Positions 21,790-30,514 of a stretch of 31,241 nt of DNA are shown here, piece by piece (position 1 is the first letter of the stretch; every line of letters begins with the position of its first letter). Under the pieces are notes generated by a model. The model was not told the DNA's origin, ran no database searches, and saw only the letters and a program-made list of their open reading frames with translations. The position numbers and the translations under genes were made by a program. Source of the DNA: Anaerolineales bacterium UBA2232 (lineage in GTDB: Bacteria > Chloroflexota > Anaerolineae > UBA2200); the NCBI GenBank assembly GCA_002348045.1, contig DDYO01000048.1:1-31241 (forward strand). The letters are read 5' to 3'.

Positions 21790-21818
21790 AGTCTGCCACA
21801 GAATGCCGATTTTGTCAA
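21790..21818 (-). promoter_or_regulatory. Promoter of the arginine operon
   Basis: On the minus strand TTGACA (21818-21813), 17 bases, then CAGACT (21795-21790) preceded by TGG (extended -10). The -35 is consensus; the -10 is weak. It faces away from the ilv promoter; the two -35 boxes are 17 bases apart. Confidence 0.6.
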
Positions 21819-21841
21819 ACCGGCGCATTTGCGTTTTGACA
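21812..21841. repeat. Inverted repeat containing both divergent -35 boxes
   Basis: TTGTCAAA-type and TTTTGACA-type arms (TGTCAAA at 21813-21819, TTTGACA at 21835-21841) mirror each other. The match mostly reflects the two consensus -35 elements, but close spacing could let one regulator or polymerase affect both operons. Confidence 0.4.
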
Positions 21842-21864
21842 GATGGCACGAAGTATGCTATAGT
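21836..21864 (+). promoter_or_regulatory. Sigma70-type promoter of the ilv-leu operon
   Basis: TTGACA (21836-21841), 17-base spacer, TGC then TATAGT (21859-21864). Same core elements as the lysine-operon promoter at 2134-2162. Start expected near 21871, ~235 bases before ilvD. Confidence 0.82.
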
Positions 21865-21874
21865 GCTGATCAAG

Positions 21875-21888
21875 TGACAGCGCTGTCA
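21875..21888. promoter_or_regulatory. 14-base perfect palindrome at +4 of the ilv transcript
   Basis: TGACAGCGCTGTCA is perfectly self-complementary and lies just downstream of the predicted start site. It could be an operator for a dimeric repressor or a 5' mRNA hairpin. Nothing else in the window repeats the full site. Confidence 0.45.
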
Positions 21889-21909
21889 AACTTCCACAAA
21901 GGTCTGAAG

Positions 21910-22017
21910 ATGCGACCTACAGCGGTCACTTCCAGCCCAATCGTTATTAGCCTCATTCTTATTGGGCTCCTGCGCGAGCAGGAGCTGATGGTGGCTGGGA
22001 GCTTGGCAGACCGCTAG
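21910..22017 (+). CDS. Putative branched-chain leader peptide
   Basis: A 35-codon ORF between the ilv promoter and the terminator, with AAAGG (21898-21902) seven bases before its ATG. Residues 10-21 read [12 protein letters not shown]: ten of these twelve are Pro/Ile/Val/Leu, with four Ile and four Leu codons. Such composition is the signature of ilv/leu attenuator peptides. The run lies in the loop and 3' arm of the hairpin AGCCCAAT/ATTGGGCT, so a stalled ribosome would open it. A hydrophobic run could also be a short membrane helix, but position and the downstream terminator favour attenuation. A longer in-frame start at 21829 lies before the promoter -10 and is rejected. Confidence 0.72.
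   Translation: MRPTAVTSSPIVISLILIGLLREQELMVAGSLADR
21934..21985 (+). promoter_or_regulatory. Overlapping alternative hairpins in the ilv leader
   Basis: Hairpin 1: AGCCCAAT (21934-21941) with ATTGGGCT (21961-21968). Hairpin 2: GCTCCTGC (21966-21973) with GCAGGAGC (21978-21985), a perfect 8-bp stem with GCGA loop. They share 21966-21968, so both cannot form in full. GGGAG at 21997-22001 is also complementary to CTCCC in the terminator 5' arm. Confidence 0.6.
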
Positions 22018-22043
22018 TAGGCAAGAGCGTTGTAATCAAGGAT

Positions 22044-22069
22044 AGGCCTCCCGCCAGGGAGGCCTTTTT
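22044..22069 (+). terminator. Intrinsic terminator (attenuator) upstream of ilvD
   Basis: 9-bp perfect stem AGGCCTCCC/GGGAGGCCT (22044-22052 with 22057-22065), GCCA loop, five T (22065-22069). It lies 27 bases after the leader ORF stop and 37 before ilvD. Confidence 0.85.
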
Positions 22070-22106
22070 CGTTCACCTATCTCATCATAAACACGGGAGG
22101 CACGGT

Positions 22107-23771
22107 ATGAAGAGCGATGCCCTGAAGCGAGGTCCGGAACGAGCCCCTCACCGCTCGTTGCTCCGGGCGCTGGGTTGCACCGATTTGGAGATTGAGCGGC
22201 CTTTTATTGGCGTCATCAGTTCTTACAACGAAGCCATCCCGGGGCACGCGGGATTGCACACCATCTCCGATGCGGTCAAGGCTGGTATCCGCATGGCAGG
22301 CGGCACCCCCTTTGAGTGCAACACCATCGGCGTCTGCGACGGTCTTGCAATGAACCATCTGGGGATGAAGTACTCACTTCCAAGCCGTGAGCTCATCGCT
22401 GATTCGGTAGAGGTTGTGGCGGAGGGACACGCGTTCGATGCCCTGGTGTTGATCCCGAATTGCGACAAGATTATCCCCGGCATGCTGATGGCCGCGGCAA
22501 GGCTGAACGTTCCGACGATCGTGGTGAGTGGCGGGCCGATGATGGCGGGCCACGTAGGCGGGCGGGCAGTGGATCTGCAAGATGTTTTCGCCGCCGTTGG
22601 CGCTGTAACCCGCGGCCAGATGGACTTGCAGGAGCTGGCTGAGTTGGAGCGAGCCGCGTGCCCGGGTTGTGGATCGTGCGCAGGAATGTTCACTGCCAAT
22701 ACCATGAACTGTATGACGGAAGCGTTGGGGATGAGCCTGCCTGGCAACGGCACGATTCCTGCAGTACAGGCAGCACGGGTGGCCCTGGCGAAGCGGTCCG
22801 GTGTGCAGATCATGGAGCTTCTGGCTCGCGACATTCGACCCTTGGACATTCTGACCCCCGTAGCGGTGAGAAATGCCTTTGCCGTTGACATGGCTCTGGG
22901 AGGCTCCACCAATTCAGTGTTGCACCTCCTGGCGATTGCCCATCAGGCAGGTGTCAAGCTGCCCCTATCGGAGCTCAATGTCTTCAGTGCGCGCACGCCC
23001 CACCTTTGCCGCATGAGCCCTGCTGTGGGGGGACACCATATCGAGGACCTCGATCGGGCCGGCGGAATCCCGGGGGTAATGCGCCGTCTCCTGGATGCAG
23101 GGCTGCTGGAAAGCGACGCTCTGACGGCTACGGGTAGCACCGTCAGCCAGAACCTGGCCGATACGACGGTGCTGGACGATAGCGTCATACGACCCCTGGG
23201 TAATCCTTACTCGGCGAGTGGAGGCCTGGCCATTGTCTTCGGCAACCTGGCTCCGGACGGCGCGGTGATCAAGCAGGCTGTTGTTGCCCCTCAGATGCGC
23301 CATCACACGGGCCCGGCTCGAGTTTTCGAATGCGAAGAGGATGCCACTCAGGCCATCCTCACAGGGCAGTTCAAACCCGGTGATGTACTGGTGATTCGCT
23401 ATGAGGGCCCCAAGGGCGGCCCGGGCATGCGGGAGATGCTGACACCGACATCCTTGCTCACCGGCATGGGTATGGACGACAAGGTCGCCCTGCTGACTGA
23501 CGGTCGGTTCTCCGGCGCTACCCGTGGTGCGGCTTTCGGACACATCTCTCCGGAGGCCGCTGAGGGAGGTCCCATCGCCGCGATACAAGATGGAGATTTG
23601 GTATCCATTGACCTGGACAACCGTGCGCTCACGCTGCTACTCTCCGAAGAGGAAATCACCAGACGGCTGGCCGTTCTGCCAGCATGGGAGCCGCGGATCA
23701 AGTCCGGCTACCTGCGGCGATATGCCCAAGCGGTAACGTCGGCCAGCACAGGTGCGGTATTTAAGGAATGA
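22107..23771 (+). CDS. ilvD: Dihydroxy-acid dehydratase
   Basis: Dehydrates 2,3-dihydroxyisovalerate and its methylvalerate homologue to the 2-oxo acids of valine/leucine and isoleucine synthesis. The 554-residue protein belongs to the IlvD/Edd family. Cluster-type cysteines are visible in PNCDKIIPG (near 119) and [16 protein letters not shown] (185-200), and GRFSGATRG lies near 468. Length fits the family (~555-615). Start ATG 22107 behind GGGAGG. First structural gene after the leader and terminator. ilvB follows after 34 bases. Confidence 0.96.
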   Translation: MKSDALKRGPERAPHRSLLRALGCTDLEIERPFIGVISSYNEAIPGHAGLHTISDAVKAGIRMAGGTPFECNTIGVCDGLAMNHLGMKYSLPSRELIADSVEVVAEGHAFDALVLIPNCDKIIPGMLMAAARLNVPTIVVSGGPMMAGHVGGRAVDLQDVFAAVGAVTRGQMDLQELAELERAACPGCGSCAGMFTANTMNCMTEALGMSLPGNGTIPAVQAARVALAKRSGVQIMELLARDIRPLDILTPVAVRNAFAVDMALGGSTNSVLHLLAIAHQAGVKLPLSELNVFSARTPHLCRMSPAVGGHHIEDLDRAGGIPGVMRRLLDAGLLESDALTATGSTVSQNLADTTVLDDSVIRPLGNPYSASGGLAIVFGNLAPDGAVIKQAVVAPQMRHHTGPARVFECEEDATQAILTGQFKPGDVLVIRYEGPKGGPGMREMLTPTSLLTGMGMDDKVALLTDGRFSGATRGAAFGHISPEAAEGGPIAAIQDGDLVSIDLDNRALTLLLSEEEITRRLAVLPAWEPRIKSGYLRRYAQAVTSASTGAVFKE

Positions 23772-23805
23772 TGGAGCGGTGTGTGATGACGAGAGGAGTG
23801 GTGTC

Positions 23806-25503
23806 ATGCAGATGATGGGTGCACAGGCGGTGTGGGAATGCCTGCACCGTGAGGGTGTTGAGGTTGTCTTTGGCATACCTGGTGGAACAGTCATTCATCT
23901 GTTCGATGCCCTGGCGCGCTCACCCATCCGACATGTCCTCACCCGGCATGAGCAGGGCGCTGCCCATGCGGCCGATGGTTATGCCCGCGTAACCGGTAAG
24001 GTTGGGGTCTGCATTGCGACGTCGGGTCCCGGAGCTACGAACTTGGTGACGGGCCTGGCCACGGCCTACATGGATTCGTCGCCCGTGCTCGCCATCACGG
24101 GGCAGGTAGCGGCGCCGTTCATCGGCACCGACGCATTTCAGGAAGTGGACATCACTGGTATCACACTGCCGATTACCAAACATAACTACTTGGTCACCGA
24201 TATCGATGAATTGCCCGTGGTGATGAAGGAAGCGGTGGCCATCGCCACCAGCGGCCGGCCTGGGCCGGTGCTCGTGGATATCGCCAAGAACGTGCAGGCG
24301 GAGATGTTGGACTTTGATTACCCGGACAAGGCAGAGCTTCCGGACCAGTGCCTGCCACCGCGGATGTCAACGGAGGCCGTGGAGAAGGCCGCAGCCATGA
24401 TCAACCGAGCAGAAAGGCCGCTCATCATCGCGGGCCACGGTGTGATCCTGGCCAACGTCGAGGATGCGCTGCTGGAGATGGCCACCAAAGCGGACATTCC
24501 TGTGGCGACGACGCTGTTGGGGATCGGCGCGATTCCAGAGACCCATCCGCTCTGCCTTCGCATGCTGGGTATGCATGGGGAAGCGTTCACCAACAAAGCC
24601 CTGTCGATGGCAGACCTGGTGATTTCATTGGGCAGCAGGTTTGACGATCGGGTCACGGGGCCGGTGGCACAGTTTGCCCGTGAGGCCGAGATCCTGCACT
24701 TTGATCTGGACGCTGCGGAGATTGGCAAGGTTGTTCGTGCCCATCATGCGGTCCTGGGCGATTTGCGCGATACTCTGCCAGCGCTGTTGCCCCTGATTGA
24801 ACCACAGAATCGGTCCAAGTGGTTGGGCCGCATCGATTTGTGGCGTGGCGATTCCCTGAGCAGGGATGTTCTCACCCAAGAGAGCGATGGTCTCGTTCCG
24901 CAATACGTGGTGCGCCAGCTGTGGCATGCGACCAAAGGCGAAGCTCTGATCGTGTCGGATGTCGGACAGAATCAGATGTGGGAGGCGCAGTACTTTATTC
25001 ATCACCGGCGCAAGGCATTGCTGTCTTCGGGCGGACTGGGGACGATGGGGTTTTCCCTGCCGGCCGCCATCGGCGCGCAGATAGCGTGGCCTGATCAACC
25101 CGTCTGGGCCCTATCCGGCGACGGCGGGTTCCAGATGAACATCCAGGAGTTGGCGACCGTGGTTCAGGAAAAGTTGCCGATCAAGATGGTCATCTTGAAC
25201 AACGGCTGTCTGGGCATGGTACGCCAGTGGCAGCAGCTTTTCTTTGACGGTTGTTACTCTGGCACGATCCTGCAGTCTCCTGACTTTGCCAAGGTCGCTG
25301 AAGCGTACGGGATTCGCGGCCTCACCGTTGAGAAGAAAGCCGATGTGGTCCCAGCCCTGGAAGCAGCCATGGCTCATGAGGGCCCTATGCTGTTACATTT
25401 TCGTGTGGTGCAGGAAGAACTGGTATACCCGATGGTTGCTCCAGGAGCTCCCGTGACAGACATGATTCGCAGACCAGTGGCGGATGCAGGGGAGGTAGTG
25501 TAA
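23806..25503 (+). CDS. ilvB: Acetolactate synthase large (catalytic) subunit
   Basis: Thiamine-diphosphate enzyme making 2-acetolactate or 2-aceto-2-hydroxybutyrate. It has 565 residues from ATG 23806, chosen because GAGAGGAG (23791-23798) lies seven bases before it; the frame extends upstream to 23752 without homology. GIPGGTVIHLFDAL (~23-36), the catalytic Glu in RHEQGAAHAADGYAR (~49), and the ThDP motif GDGGFQMNIQEL...NN (starts near 443) are all present. GTDAFQEVDITGITLPITKH (key part FQEVDI) is typical of anabolic AHAS. The regulatory subunit follows two bases later. Confidence 0.96.
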   Translation: MQMMGAQAVWECLHREGVEVVFGIPGGTVIHLFDALARSPIRHVLTRHEQGAAHAADGYARVTGKVGVCIATSGPGATNLVTGLATAYMDSSPVLAITGQVAAPFIGTDAFQEVDITGITLPITKHNYLVTDIDELPVVMKEAVAIATSGRPGPVLVDIAKNVQAEMLDFDYPDKAELPDQCLPPRMSTEAVEKAAAMINRAERPLIIAGHGVILANVEDALLEMATKADIPVATTLLGIGAIPETHPLCLRMLGMHGEAFTNKALSMADLVISLGSRFDDRVTGPVAQFAREAEILHFDLDAAEIGKVVRAHHAVLGDLRDTLPALLPLIEPQNRSKWLGRIDLWRGDSLSRDVLTQESDGLVPQYVVRQLWHATKGEALIVSDVGQNQMWEAQYFIHHRRKALLSSGGLGTMGFSLPAAIGAQIAWPDQPVWALSGDGGFQMNIQELATVVQEKLPIKMVILNNGCLGMVRQWQQLFFDGCYSGTILQSPDFAKVAEAYGIRGLTVEKKADVVPALEAAMAHEGPMLLHFRVVQEELVYPMVAPGAPVTDMIRRPVADAGEVV

Positions 25504-25505
25504 GG

Positions 25506-26012
25506 ATGCAGCAGCATACTCTGGTGGCCCTCATGCAGGACAGACCTGGGGTGCTCAACCGTATCTCGAGCCTGTTTCGACGCCGCAATTTTAACATTGA
25601 GAGCCTCACGGTCGGACACAGCGAGACGCCTGGAATCTCCCGAATGACGATCGTAGTCAATGGGGACGAGAGGATCGTGGAGCAGGTGGTCAAGCAGCTT
25701 TACAAGTTGATCAACATTACCCACGTGATGAACGTGAGCAGCCGGCCGATTGTGGCTCGAGAGCTGGCGTTGGTCAAGGTCAGGGCAACACATGCAACTC
25801 GGTCGGAGATCATGGAGTTGAGCAACATTTTCCGCGCCAAGATCGTGGATGTCAGCGCCACGTCGTTGACCGTCGAGATTACGGGCGCCGAGAACAAGGT
25901 TGATTCTTTGGTAGGGTTGCTAAAACCTTTTGGCATCGAGGAGATGGCGCGCACGGGACGGGTAGCCATGGTGCGGGGTATCTCCGAGCTGACTGCTGAA
26001 ACAGCGGTGTGA
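25506..26012 (+). CDS. ilvN: Acetolactate synthase small (regulatory) subunit
   Basis: Valine-sensing ACT-domain partner of IlvB. The 168-residue protein begins with an ACT domain, [29 protein letters not shown] (key parts DRPGVLNRI, ~12-20, and [10 protein letters not shown]), followed by the second AHAS-specific domain with [14 protein letters not shown] [11 protein letters not shown] (~84) and the C-terminal [16 protein letters not shown]. Length matches the long IlvH/IlvN class. It lies two bases after ilvB. The name ilvH is also in use for this class. Confidence 0.95.
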   Translation: MQQHTLVALMQDRPGVLNRISSLFRRRNFNIESLTVGHSETPGISRMTIVVNGDERIVEQVVKQLYKLINITHVMNVSSRPIVARELALVKVRATHATRSEIMELSNIFRAKIVDVSATSLTVEITGAENKVDSLVGLLKPFGIEEMARTGRVAMVRGISELTAETAV

Positions 26013-26076
26013 CCACGGGACCGAGCCACTTGGTGGCGCGAGTCACGACAACAATCCAGTAGGAGGACAGCGTAAC

Positions 26077-27072
26077 ATGGCCAAGCTTTACTACGACAAG
26101 GATGCAGATCTCAAGTACCTGAAGGACAAGAAGATTGCCATCATCGGCTATGGGAGCCAGGGGCACGCCCATGCTCTGAACCTGAAGGACAGTGGTTGTG
26201 AGGTTTGTGTTGGCCTTCAGCCCAGTAGCAAGTCGTGGGCAGCCGCAACCAATGCCGGCCTACGGGTGCTATCCGTTGCTGAAGCAGCGGCTTGGGCGGA
26301 TGTAGTGATGATTCTGGTGCCCGATCCAACGCAGCCCAAGTTGTACCAGGAGGAGATCCTGCCAGGGCTCAAGGCCGGCAAGACGCTCATGTTCGCCCAT
26401 GGCTTCAACATCCGCTTCTATCAGATCGTACCCCCGCCGAACGTGGATGTGAGCATGATCGCCCCGAAAGCGCCAGGGCACCGTATGCGCGAGGTCTTTG
26501 AAGCGGGCGGGGGTGTTCCGGCCCTCGTGGCCGTTCAGCAGGACTTTACCGGGCAGGCTTTGCAGATCGCACTGGCCTATGCCAAAGCCACGGGCTGCAC
26601 CCGTGCTGGCGTCTTGGAAACCACCTTCTCAGAGGAGACCGAGACGGACCTCTTTGGCGAGCAGGCGGTGCTGTGTGGCGGCGTCGCGGATTTGATCAAG
26701 GCTGGGTTCGAGACGCTGGTTGCGGCCGGATATCAGCCGGAGATTGCGTATTTTGAGTGCTTGCATGAGATGAAACTGATCGTTGACTTGGTGCAGCAGG
26801 GTGGACTGACGTACATGCTTCATTCAGTGAGTGACACAGCCGAGCATGGAGCGTACACCGGCGGACCACGAATCATCACTGAGCAAACCCGTGAAGAGAT
26901 GCGCCGTATGCTAACTGAGGTGCAGGATGGCACCTATGCGCGGAACTGGATCCTCGAGAACCAGGCTGGGCGTCCATTCTTCTACACCATGCGCCAGCGT
27001 GAGAGAGATTCACTTATCGAGAAGGTCGGTCGGCAGTTGCGGTCTATGATGCCCTGGCTCAACCCAAAATAA
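26077..27072 (+). CDS. ilvC: Ketol-acid reductoisomerase (class I)
   Basis: Mg- and NAD(P)H-dependent isomerisation and reduction of acetolactate to dihydroxyisovalerate. At 331 residues it is the short class-I form. The Rossmann motif [19 protein letters not shown] (key part [10 protein letters not shown], ~24-33), APKAPGH (~129), [14 protein letters not shown] (~192) and [13 protein letters not shown] (~227) are all present. The cofactor loop reads [10 protein letters not shown], where many relatives have VGLRPGSKSW; the arginine is replaced by Gln but the serines that usually hold the NADPH phosphate remain. AGGAGGA precedes the ATG. 64-base gap after ilvN. Confidence 0.96.
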   Translation: MAKLYYDKDADLKYLKDKKIAIIGYGSQGHAHALNLKDSGCEVCVGLQPSSKSWAAATNAGLRVLSVAEAAAWADVVMILVPDPTQPKLYQEEILPGLKAGKTLMFAHGFNIRFYQIVPPPNVDVSMIAPKAPGHRMREVFEAGGGVPALVAVQQDFTGQALQIALAYAKATGCTRAGVLETTFSEETETDLFGEQAVLCGGVADLIKAGFETLVAAGYQPEIAYFECLHEMKLIVDLVQQGGLTYMLHSVSDTAEHGAYTGGPRIITEQTREEMRRMLTEVQDGTYARNWILENQAGRPFFYTMRQRERDSLIEKVGRQLRSMMPWLNPK

Positions 27073-27121
27073 GTCAAAGGTCCGGGAGGCCTCAACTGGC
27101 CGGTAGGAGGGAACGGGTACC

Positions 27122-28726
27122 ATGGACATAGATCGTGTGATGGTGTTTGACACTACCTTACGGGACGGAGAGCAGTCGCCAGGAGCCGCCTTGAACGTGG
27201 GCGAGAAACTGGAGATCGCGCACCTGTTGGAGGAGATGGGCGTTGATATCATCGAGGCCGGGTTTCCGATCTCGTCCCCTGGGGATTTCAAGGCGGTTCA
27301 GAGGCTAGGCCAGGAGATTCGGCAGTGCGTAATCTGCGGCCTGACCCGGGCGAACAAGGAAGATATCGAGGTTGCCGCTGATGCGCTTCGCGGGGCAGCA
27401 AGGCCGCGCATACACACCGGGCTAGGGGTCTCTGACGTTCATATTCAGAACAAACTGCGGACCACACGCGAGAAAGCGCTGGAACGTGGCGTGGAGGCAG
27501 TGAAGTATGCCAAGACTTTTGTGGATGATGTGCAGTACTACCCGGAAGATGCCGGTCGCGCTGATGCCGAGTACCTCTATCGTGTCATTGAGGCGGTGAT
27601 CGAGGCCGGTGCGACGGTGATCAACATCCCTGACACCACTGGATACACCACTCCACAAGAGTTCGGAGCGCTGATCAAGGGCATCATGGAGCATGTGCCG
27701 AACATCCATCGGGCCATTGTGGCAGTGCATTGCCACAACGATCTGGGAATGGCGGTTGCCAATACGCTGGCAGGGGTGTTGAGTGGCGCCCGGCAAGTAG
27801 AGGGTACGATCAACGGCATTGGTGAGAGGGCCGGCAATGCCGCGCTGGAAGAAGTCATAATGGCCCTGCGCACGCGCAAGGACTTTTATCGGGTGGATAC
27901 CGGAGTCAAGAGCAAGTACCTGTATCCCGCCAGCCGCTTGGTCAGCACGCTAACCGGGATTCCGGTCCAGCCCAACAAAGCGATCATCGGCAGCAACGCT
28001 TTTGCTCACTCGTCTGGTATTCACCAGGATGGGGTGTTGAAGGACCGCACTACCTACGAGATCGTCAATCCGCGAGATGTCGGCGTGCCAGACTCGGAGA
28101 TCGTGCTGTCGGCGCGTTCCGGCCGCCACGGGTTGAGGTACCGCTTGACCGAGTTGGGCTACAACCTTGACTCGGAGCGTTTGGAAAAAGTGTACCAGAG
28201 GTTCCTGCAGGTTGCGGACAAGAAGAAGACGGTGGACACCCGCGACCTCGAAGCGTTGGTAGCCGACGAAGTGCGAATGTTTTTTGAAGAGTCCTACCAC
28301 CTGGAGCAGATACAAGTCACCTGCGGCGACCATGCCATCCCCACTGCTACGGTCAAGATCCGAGGGCCGGACGGCCAGGTTTATTGCGATGCGGGCCACG
28401 GTACGGGTCCTGTAGACGCGGTCTATCGTGCGATCAACCGGGTAATTGGCCAGGCCAATGAGCTTATCGAGTTCTCGGTCGAGGCCGTAACGGAGGGCAT
28501 TGATGCCGTGGGCAGGGTCACCATCCGCATCCAGGCAGAAGAACCTGTGTCGGAGAACGGCGTGCCGAGAAGGGTATTCAGTGGCCATGGCGCCGACAAC
28601 GATATCGTGGTAGCGAGCGCCAAGGCTTATATGTTCGCGCTGAATCGCCTGATCGCTGCACGCCGGGAGGCGGCAAACAACAATGGTGGAACGCTTGAGG
28701 AGCCACAGAAGGAGAGCGCGTCCTGA
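27122..28726 (+). CDS. leuA: 2-Isopropylmalate synthase
   Basis: Condenses 2-oxoisovalerate with acetyl-CoA, first step of leucine synthesis. It has 534 residues with the DRE-TIM domain: [16 protein letters not shown] (~9-24), [12 protein letters not shown] (~202-213), [14 protein letters not shown] (~236-249) and SSGIHQDGV (~300). A C-terminal LeuA dimer domain (~390-510) normally binds leucine for feedback inhibition. The presence of that domain and RDGEQSPG separate it from the hcs at 2641. The stop TGA overlaps the leuC ATG by one base. Confidence 0.95.
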   Translation: MDIDRVMVFDTTLRDGEQSPGAALNVGEKLEIAHLLEEMGVDIIEAGFPISSPGDFKAVQRLGQEIRQCVICGLTRANKEDIEVAADALRGAARPRIHTGLGVSDVHIQNKLRTTREKALERGVEAVKYAKTFVDDVQYYPEDAGRADAEYLYRVIEAVIEAGATVINIPDTTGYTTPQEFGALIKGIMEHVPNIHRAIVAVHCHNDLGMAVANTLAGVLSGARQVEGTINGIGERAGNAALEEVIMALRTRKDFYRVDTGVKSKYLYPASRLVSTLTGIPVQPNKAIIGSNAFAHSSGIHQDGVLKDRTTYEIVNPRDVGVPDSEIVLSARSGRHGLRYRLTELGYNLDSERLEKVYQRFLQVADKKKTVDTRDLEALVADEVRMFFEESYHLEQIQVTCGDHAIPTATVKIRGPDGQVYCDAGHGTGPVDAVYRAINRVIGQANELIEFSVEAVTEGIDAVGRVTIRIQAEEPVSENGVPRRVFSGHGADNDIVVASAKAYMFALNRLIAARREAANNNGGTLEEPQKESAS

Positions 28727-30003
28727 TGGGACATACATTAGCCGAAAAGATCATCGCCGCTCATGCCGTGGGCAGCGGCCCCGTGACCGAGGTGTGGCCG
28801 GGTGACTTGCTAGAGGCCAGTGTGGATCTGGTGTTGGCCAACGACATCACCCTTCCTATTGCCATCGATGAGTTCGAGAAGCTCGGTGTGGACCGGGTAT
28901 TCGATGCTTGCAAGGTGGTGGTCGTTCCCGATCACTTTACGCCGAACAAGGATATCAAGGCGGCAGAGGTTTGCCGGGAAGTGCGGCAGTTTGCGGAGGC
29001 TCAGGCCCTGACCAACTACTTTGAAGTCGGACGCATGGGGATAGAGCACGTCTTATTGCCGGAGCAGGGGCTGGTAGCTCCTGGAGATTTGGTGATTGGA
29101 GCGGACTCCCACACTTGCACCTACGGTGCCGTGGGAGCTTTTGCTACGGGGATGGGCTCCACCGATATCGCGGCGGCCATGGCCACTGGGCGAACCTGGC
29201 TGCGAGTTCCGGAGAGCATGCGCTTTGTGTATCGCGGCACCCTTGCCCCGTGGGTTGGGGGCAAGGACCTGATCCTTTACACCATCGGCAAGATAGGCGT
29301 GGACGGTGCGTTGTACAAAGCGATGGAATTCACCGGACCTGTGATCAGCCAATTGTCTATGGACAATAGGTTCACCATGGCCAATATGGCCATTGAAGCC
29401 GGGGGAAAGGCTGGGCTCTTCCCCGTCGACATAAAGACGTTGGCGTACGTGGCCGGACGGGTCAATAGGCCCTATCAGGTCTATCAGGCTGACTCCGATG
29501 CGGTCTATTCGGAGGTTGTCGAGATCGATGTGAGCCAGATCGAGCCTCAGGTGGCGTTCCCTCATTTGCCCGAGAATGCCCGGTCTGTGCGAGAGGCGGG
29601 CAATGTGCCGATTGACCAGGTGGTGATTGGCTCGTGCACCAACGGGCGACTGGAGGACCTGCAGGTGGCCGCTCAGCTCATGCGAGGGCGCAAGGTTCAC
29701 TCCAGGGTGCGCTGCATCGTGATCCCTGGCACCCAGCAGGTTTACCTCGACGCTTTGCGGCAGGGATTGATCGAGGCATTCGTGGAGGCTGGTGCTGTTG
29801 TCAGCACACCCACGTGCGGTCCCTGCTTGGGTGGTTACATGGGGATTTTGGCCGGCGGAGAGCGGGCAGTGAGCACAACCAATCGCAACTTCCGGGGGCG
29901 GATGGGCCACCTGGACAGTGAGGTATACCTCGCGGGTCCGGCCGTGGCGGCGGCATCAGCCGTCTGCGGCCGCATCGCATCTCCAGAGGAGTTGGTGGCA
30001 TGA
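28726..30003 (+). CDS. leuC: 3-Isopropylmalate dehydratase large subunit
   Basis: Fe-S isomerase subunit converting 2- to 3-isopropylmalate. The 425-residue protein shows [23 protein letters not shown] (key part [10 protein letters not shown], ~125-134), [11 protein letters not shown] (~303) and [14 protein letters not shown] (~362-375), the last two carrying the cluster cysteines. It begins [13 protein letters not shown], typical of the short LeuC/HacA class. Paralogue of hacA (3786). Assignment to leucine rests on being between leuA and leuD/leuB. Its last four bases overlap leuD (ATGA). Confidence 0.94.
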   Translation: MGHTLAEKIIAAHAVGSGPVTEVWPGDLLEASVDLVLANDITLPIAIDEFEKLGVDRVFDACKVVVVPDHFTPNKDIKAAEVCREVRQFAEAQALTNYFEVGRMGIEHVLLPEQGLVAPGDLVIGADSHTCTYGAVGAFATGMGSTDIAAAMATGRTWLRVPESMRFVYRGTLAPWVGGKDLILYTIGKIGVDGALYKAMEFTGPVISQLSMDNRFTMANMAIEAGGKAGLFPVDIKTLAYVAGRVNRPYQVYQADSDAVYSEVVEIDVSQIEPQVAFPHLPENARSVREAGNVPIDQVVIGSCTNGRLEDLQVAAQLMRGRKVHSRVRCIVIPGTQQVYLDALRQGLIEAFVEAGAVVSTPTCGPCLGGYMGILAGGERAVSTTNRNFRGRMGHLDSEVYLAGPAVAAASAVCGRIASPEELVA

Positions 30004-30500
30004 AGTACACAGGCAAGGTCTGGAAGTATGGGGACAATGTGGACACCGATGTCATTATCGCGGCACGGCACCTGAACCTGAACACGGCTGAGGAGCTGGC
30101 TCAGTACTGTATGGGCGGACTGGATGCGTCTTTCGCCCGAGACGTTCAGCCTGGTGACATTATCGTGGGGGGTCAGAACTTTGGCTGCGGGTCATCCCGC
30201 GAACACGCCCCGCTGGCCATCAAGGGTGCAAAGGTGAGCTGCATTGTAGCGGCCAGCTTTGCGCGCATTTTCTATCGCAATGCGATCAACATCGGATTGC
30301 CGATCGTCGAGTGCCCAGAAGCCGTAGCGGGAACGGAACAAGGTCATCAGATGGAGGTTAACCTGTCAACCGGTGAGGTACGCAACCTGACCACTGGCAA
30401 GGTTTTCCGAGCAATACCCTATCCGCCATTCATGATGGAGCTCGTCAACGCGGGAGGACTTATCCCGTACACGCGTCAACGCATTCAGGCCGGTCAGTAG
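30000..30500 (+). CDS. leuD: 3-Isopropylmalate dehydratase small subunit
   Basis: Swivel subunit of LeuCD, 166 residues, same length as HacB at 5041. Motifs are [17 protein letters not shown] (key part GDNVDTDVI, ~11-19) and [20 protein letters not shown] (key part [10 protein letters not shown], ~61-70). The substrate loop AARHLN and SREHAP differ from the GRYAPYM and SREYAP of HacB. Start ATG overlaps the leuC stop. leuB follows after 14 bases. Confidence 0.94.
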   Translation: MKYTGKVWKYGDNVDTDVIIAARHLNLNTAEELAQYCMGGLDASFARDVQPGDIIVGGQNFGCGSSREHAPLAIKGAKVSCIVAASFARIFYRNAINIGLPIVECPEAVAGTEQGHQMEVNLSTGEVRNLTTGKVFRAIPYPPFMMELVNAGGLIPYTRQRIQAGQ

Positions 30501-30514
30501 AGGGGGTCACCAAC

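Noticed and set aside
21829..22017. 62-residue ORF read from the first ATG at 21829
   Set aside because: Its start lies upstream of and across the promoter elements, so the mRNA would not contain it. The inner ATG at 21910 with an SD is used instead.
22223..22912. Minus-strand ORF of 229 residues inside ilvD
   Set aside because: Composition is that of a shadow frame of ilvD; no start site or homology.
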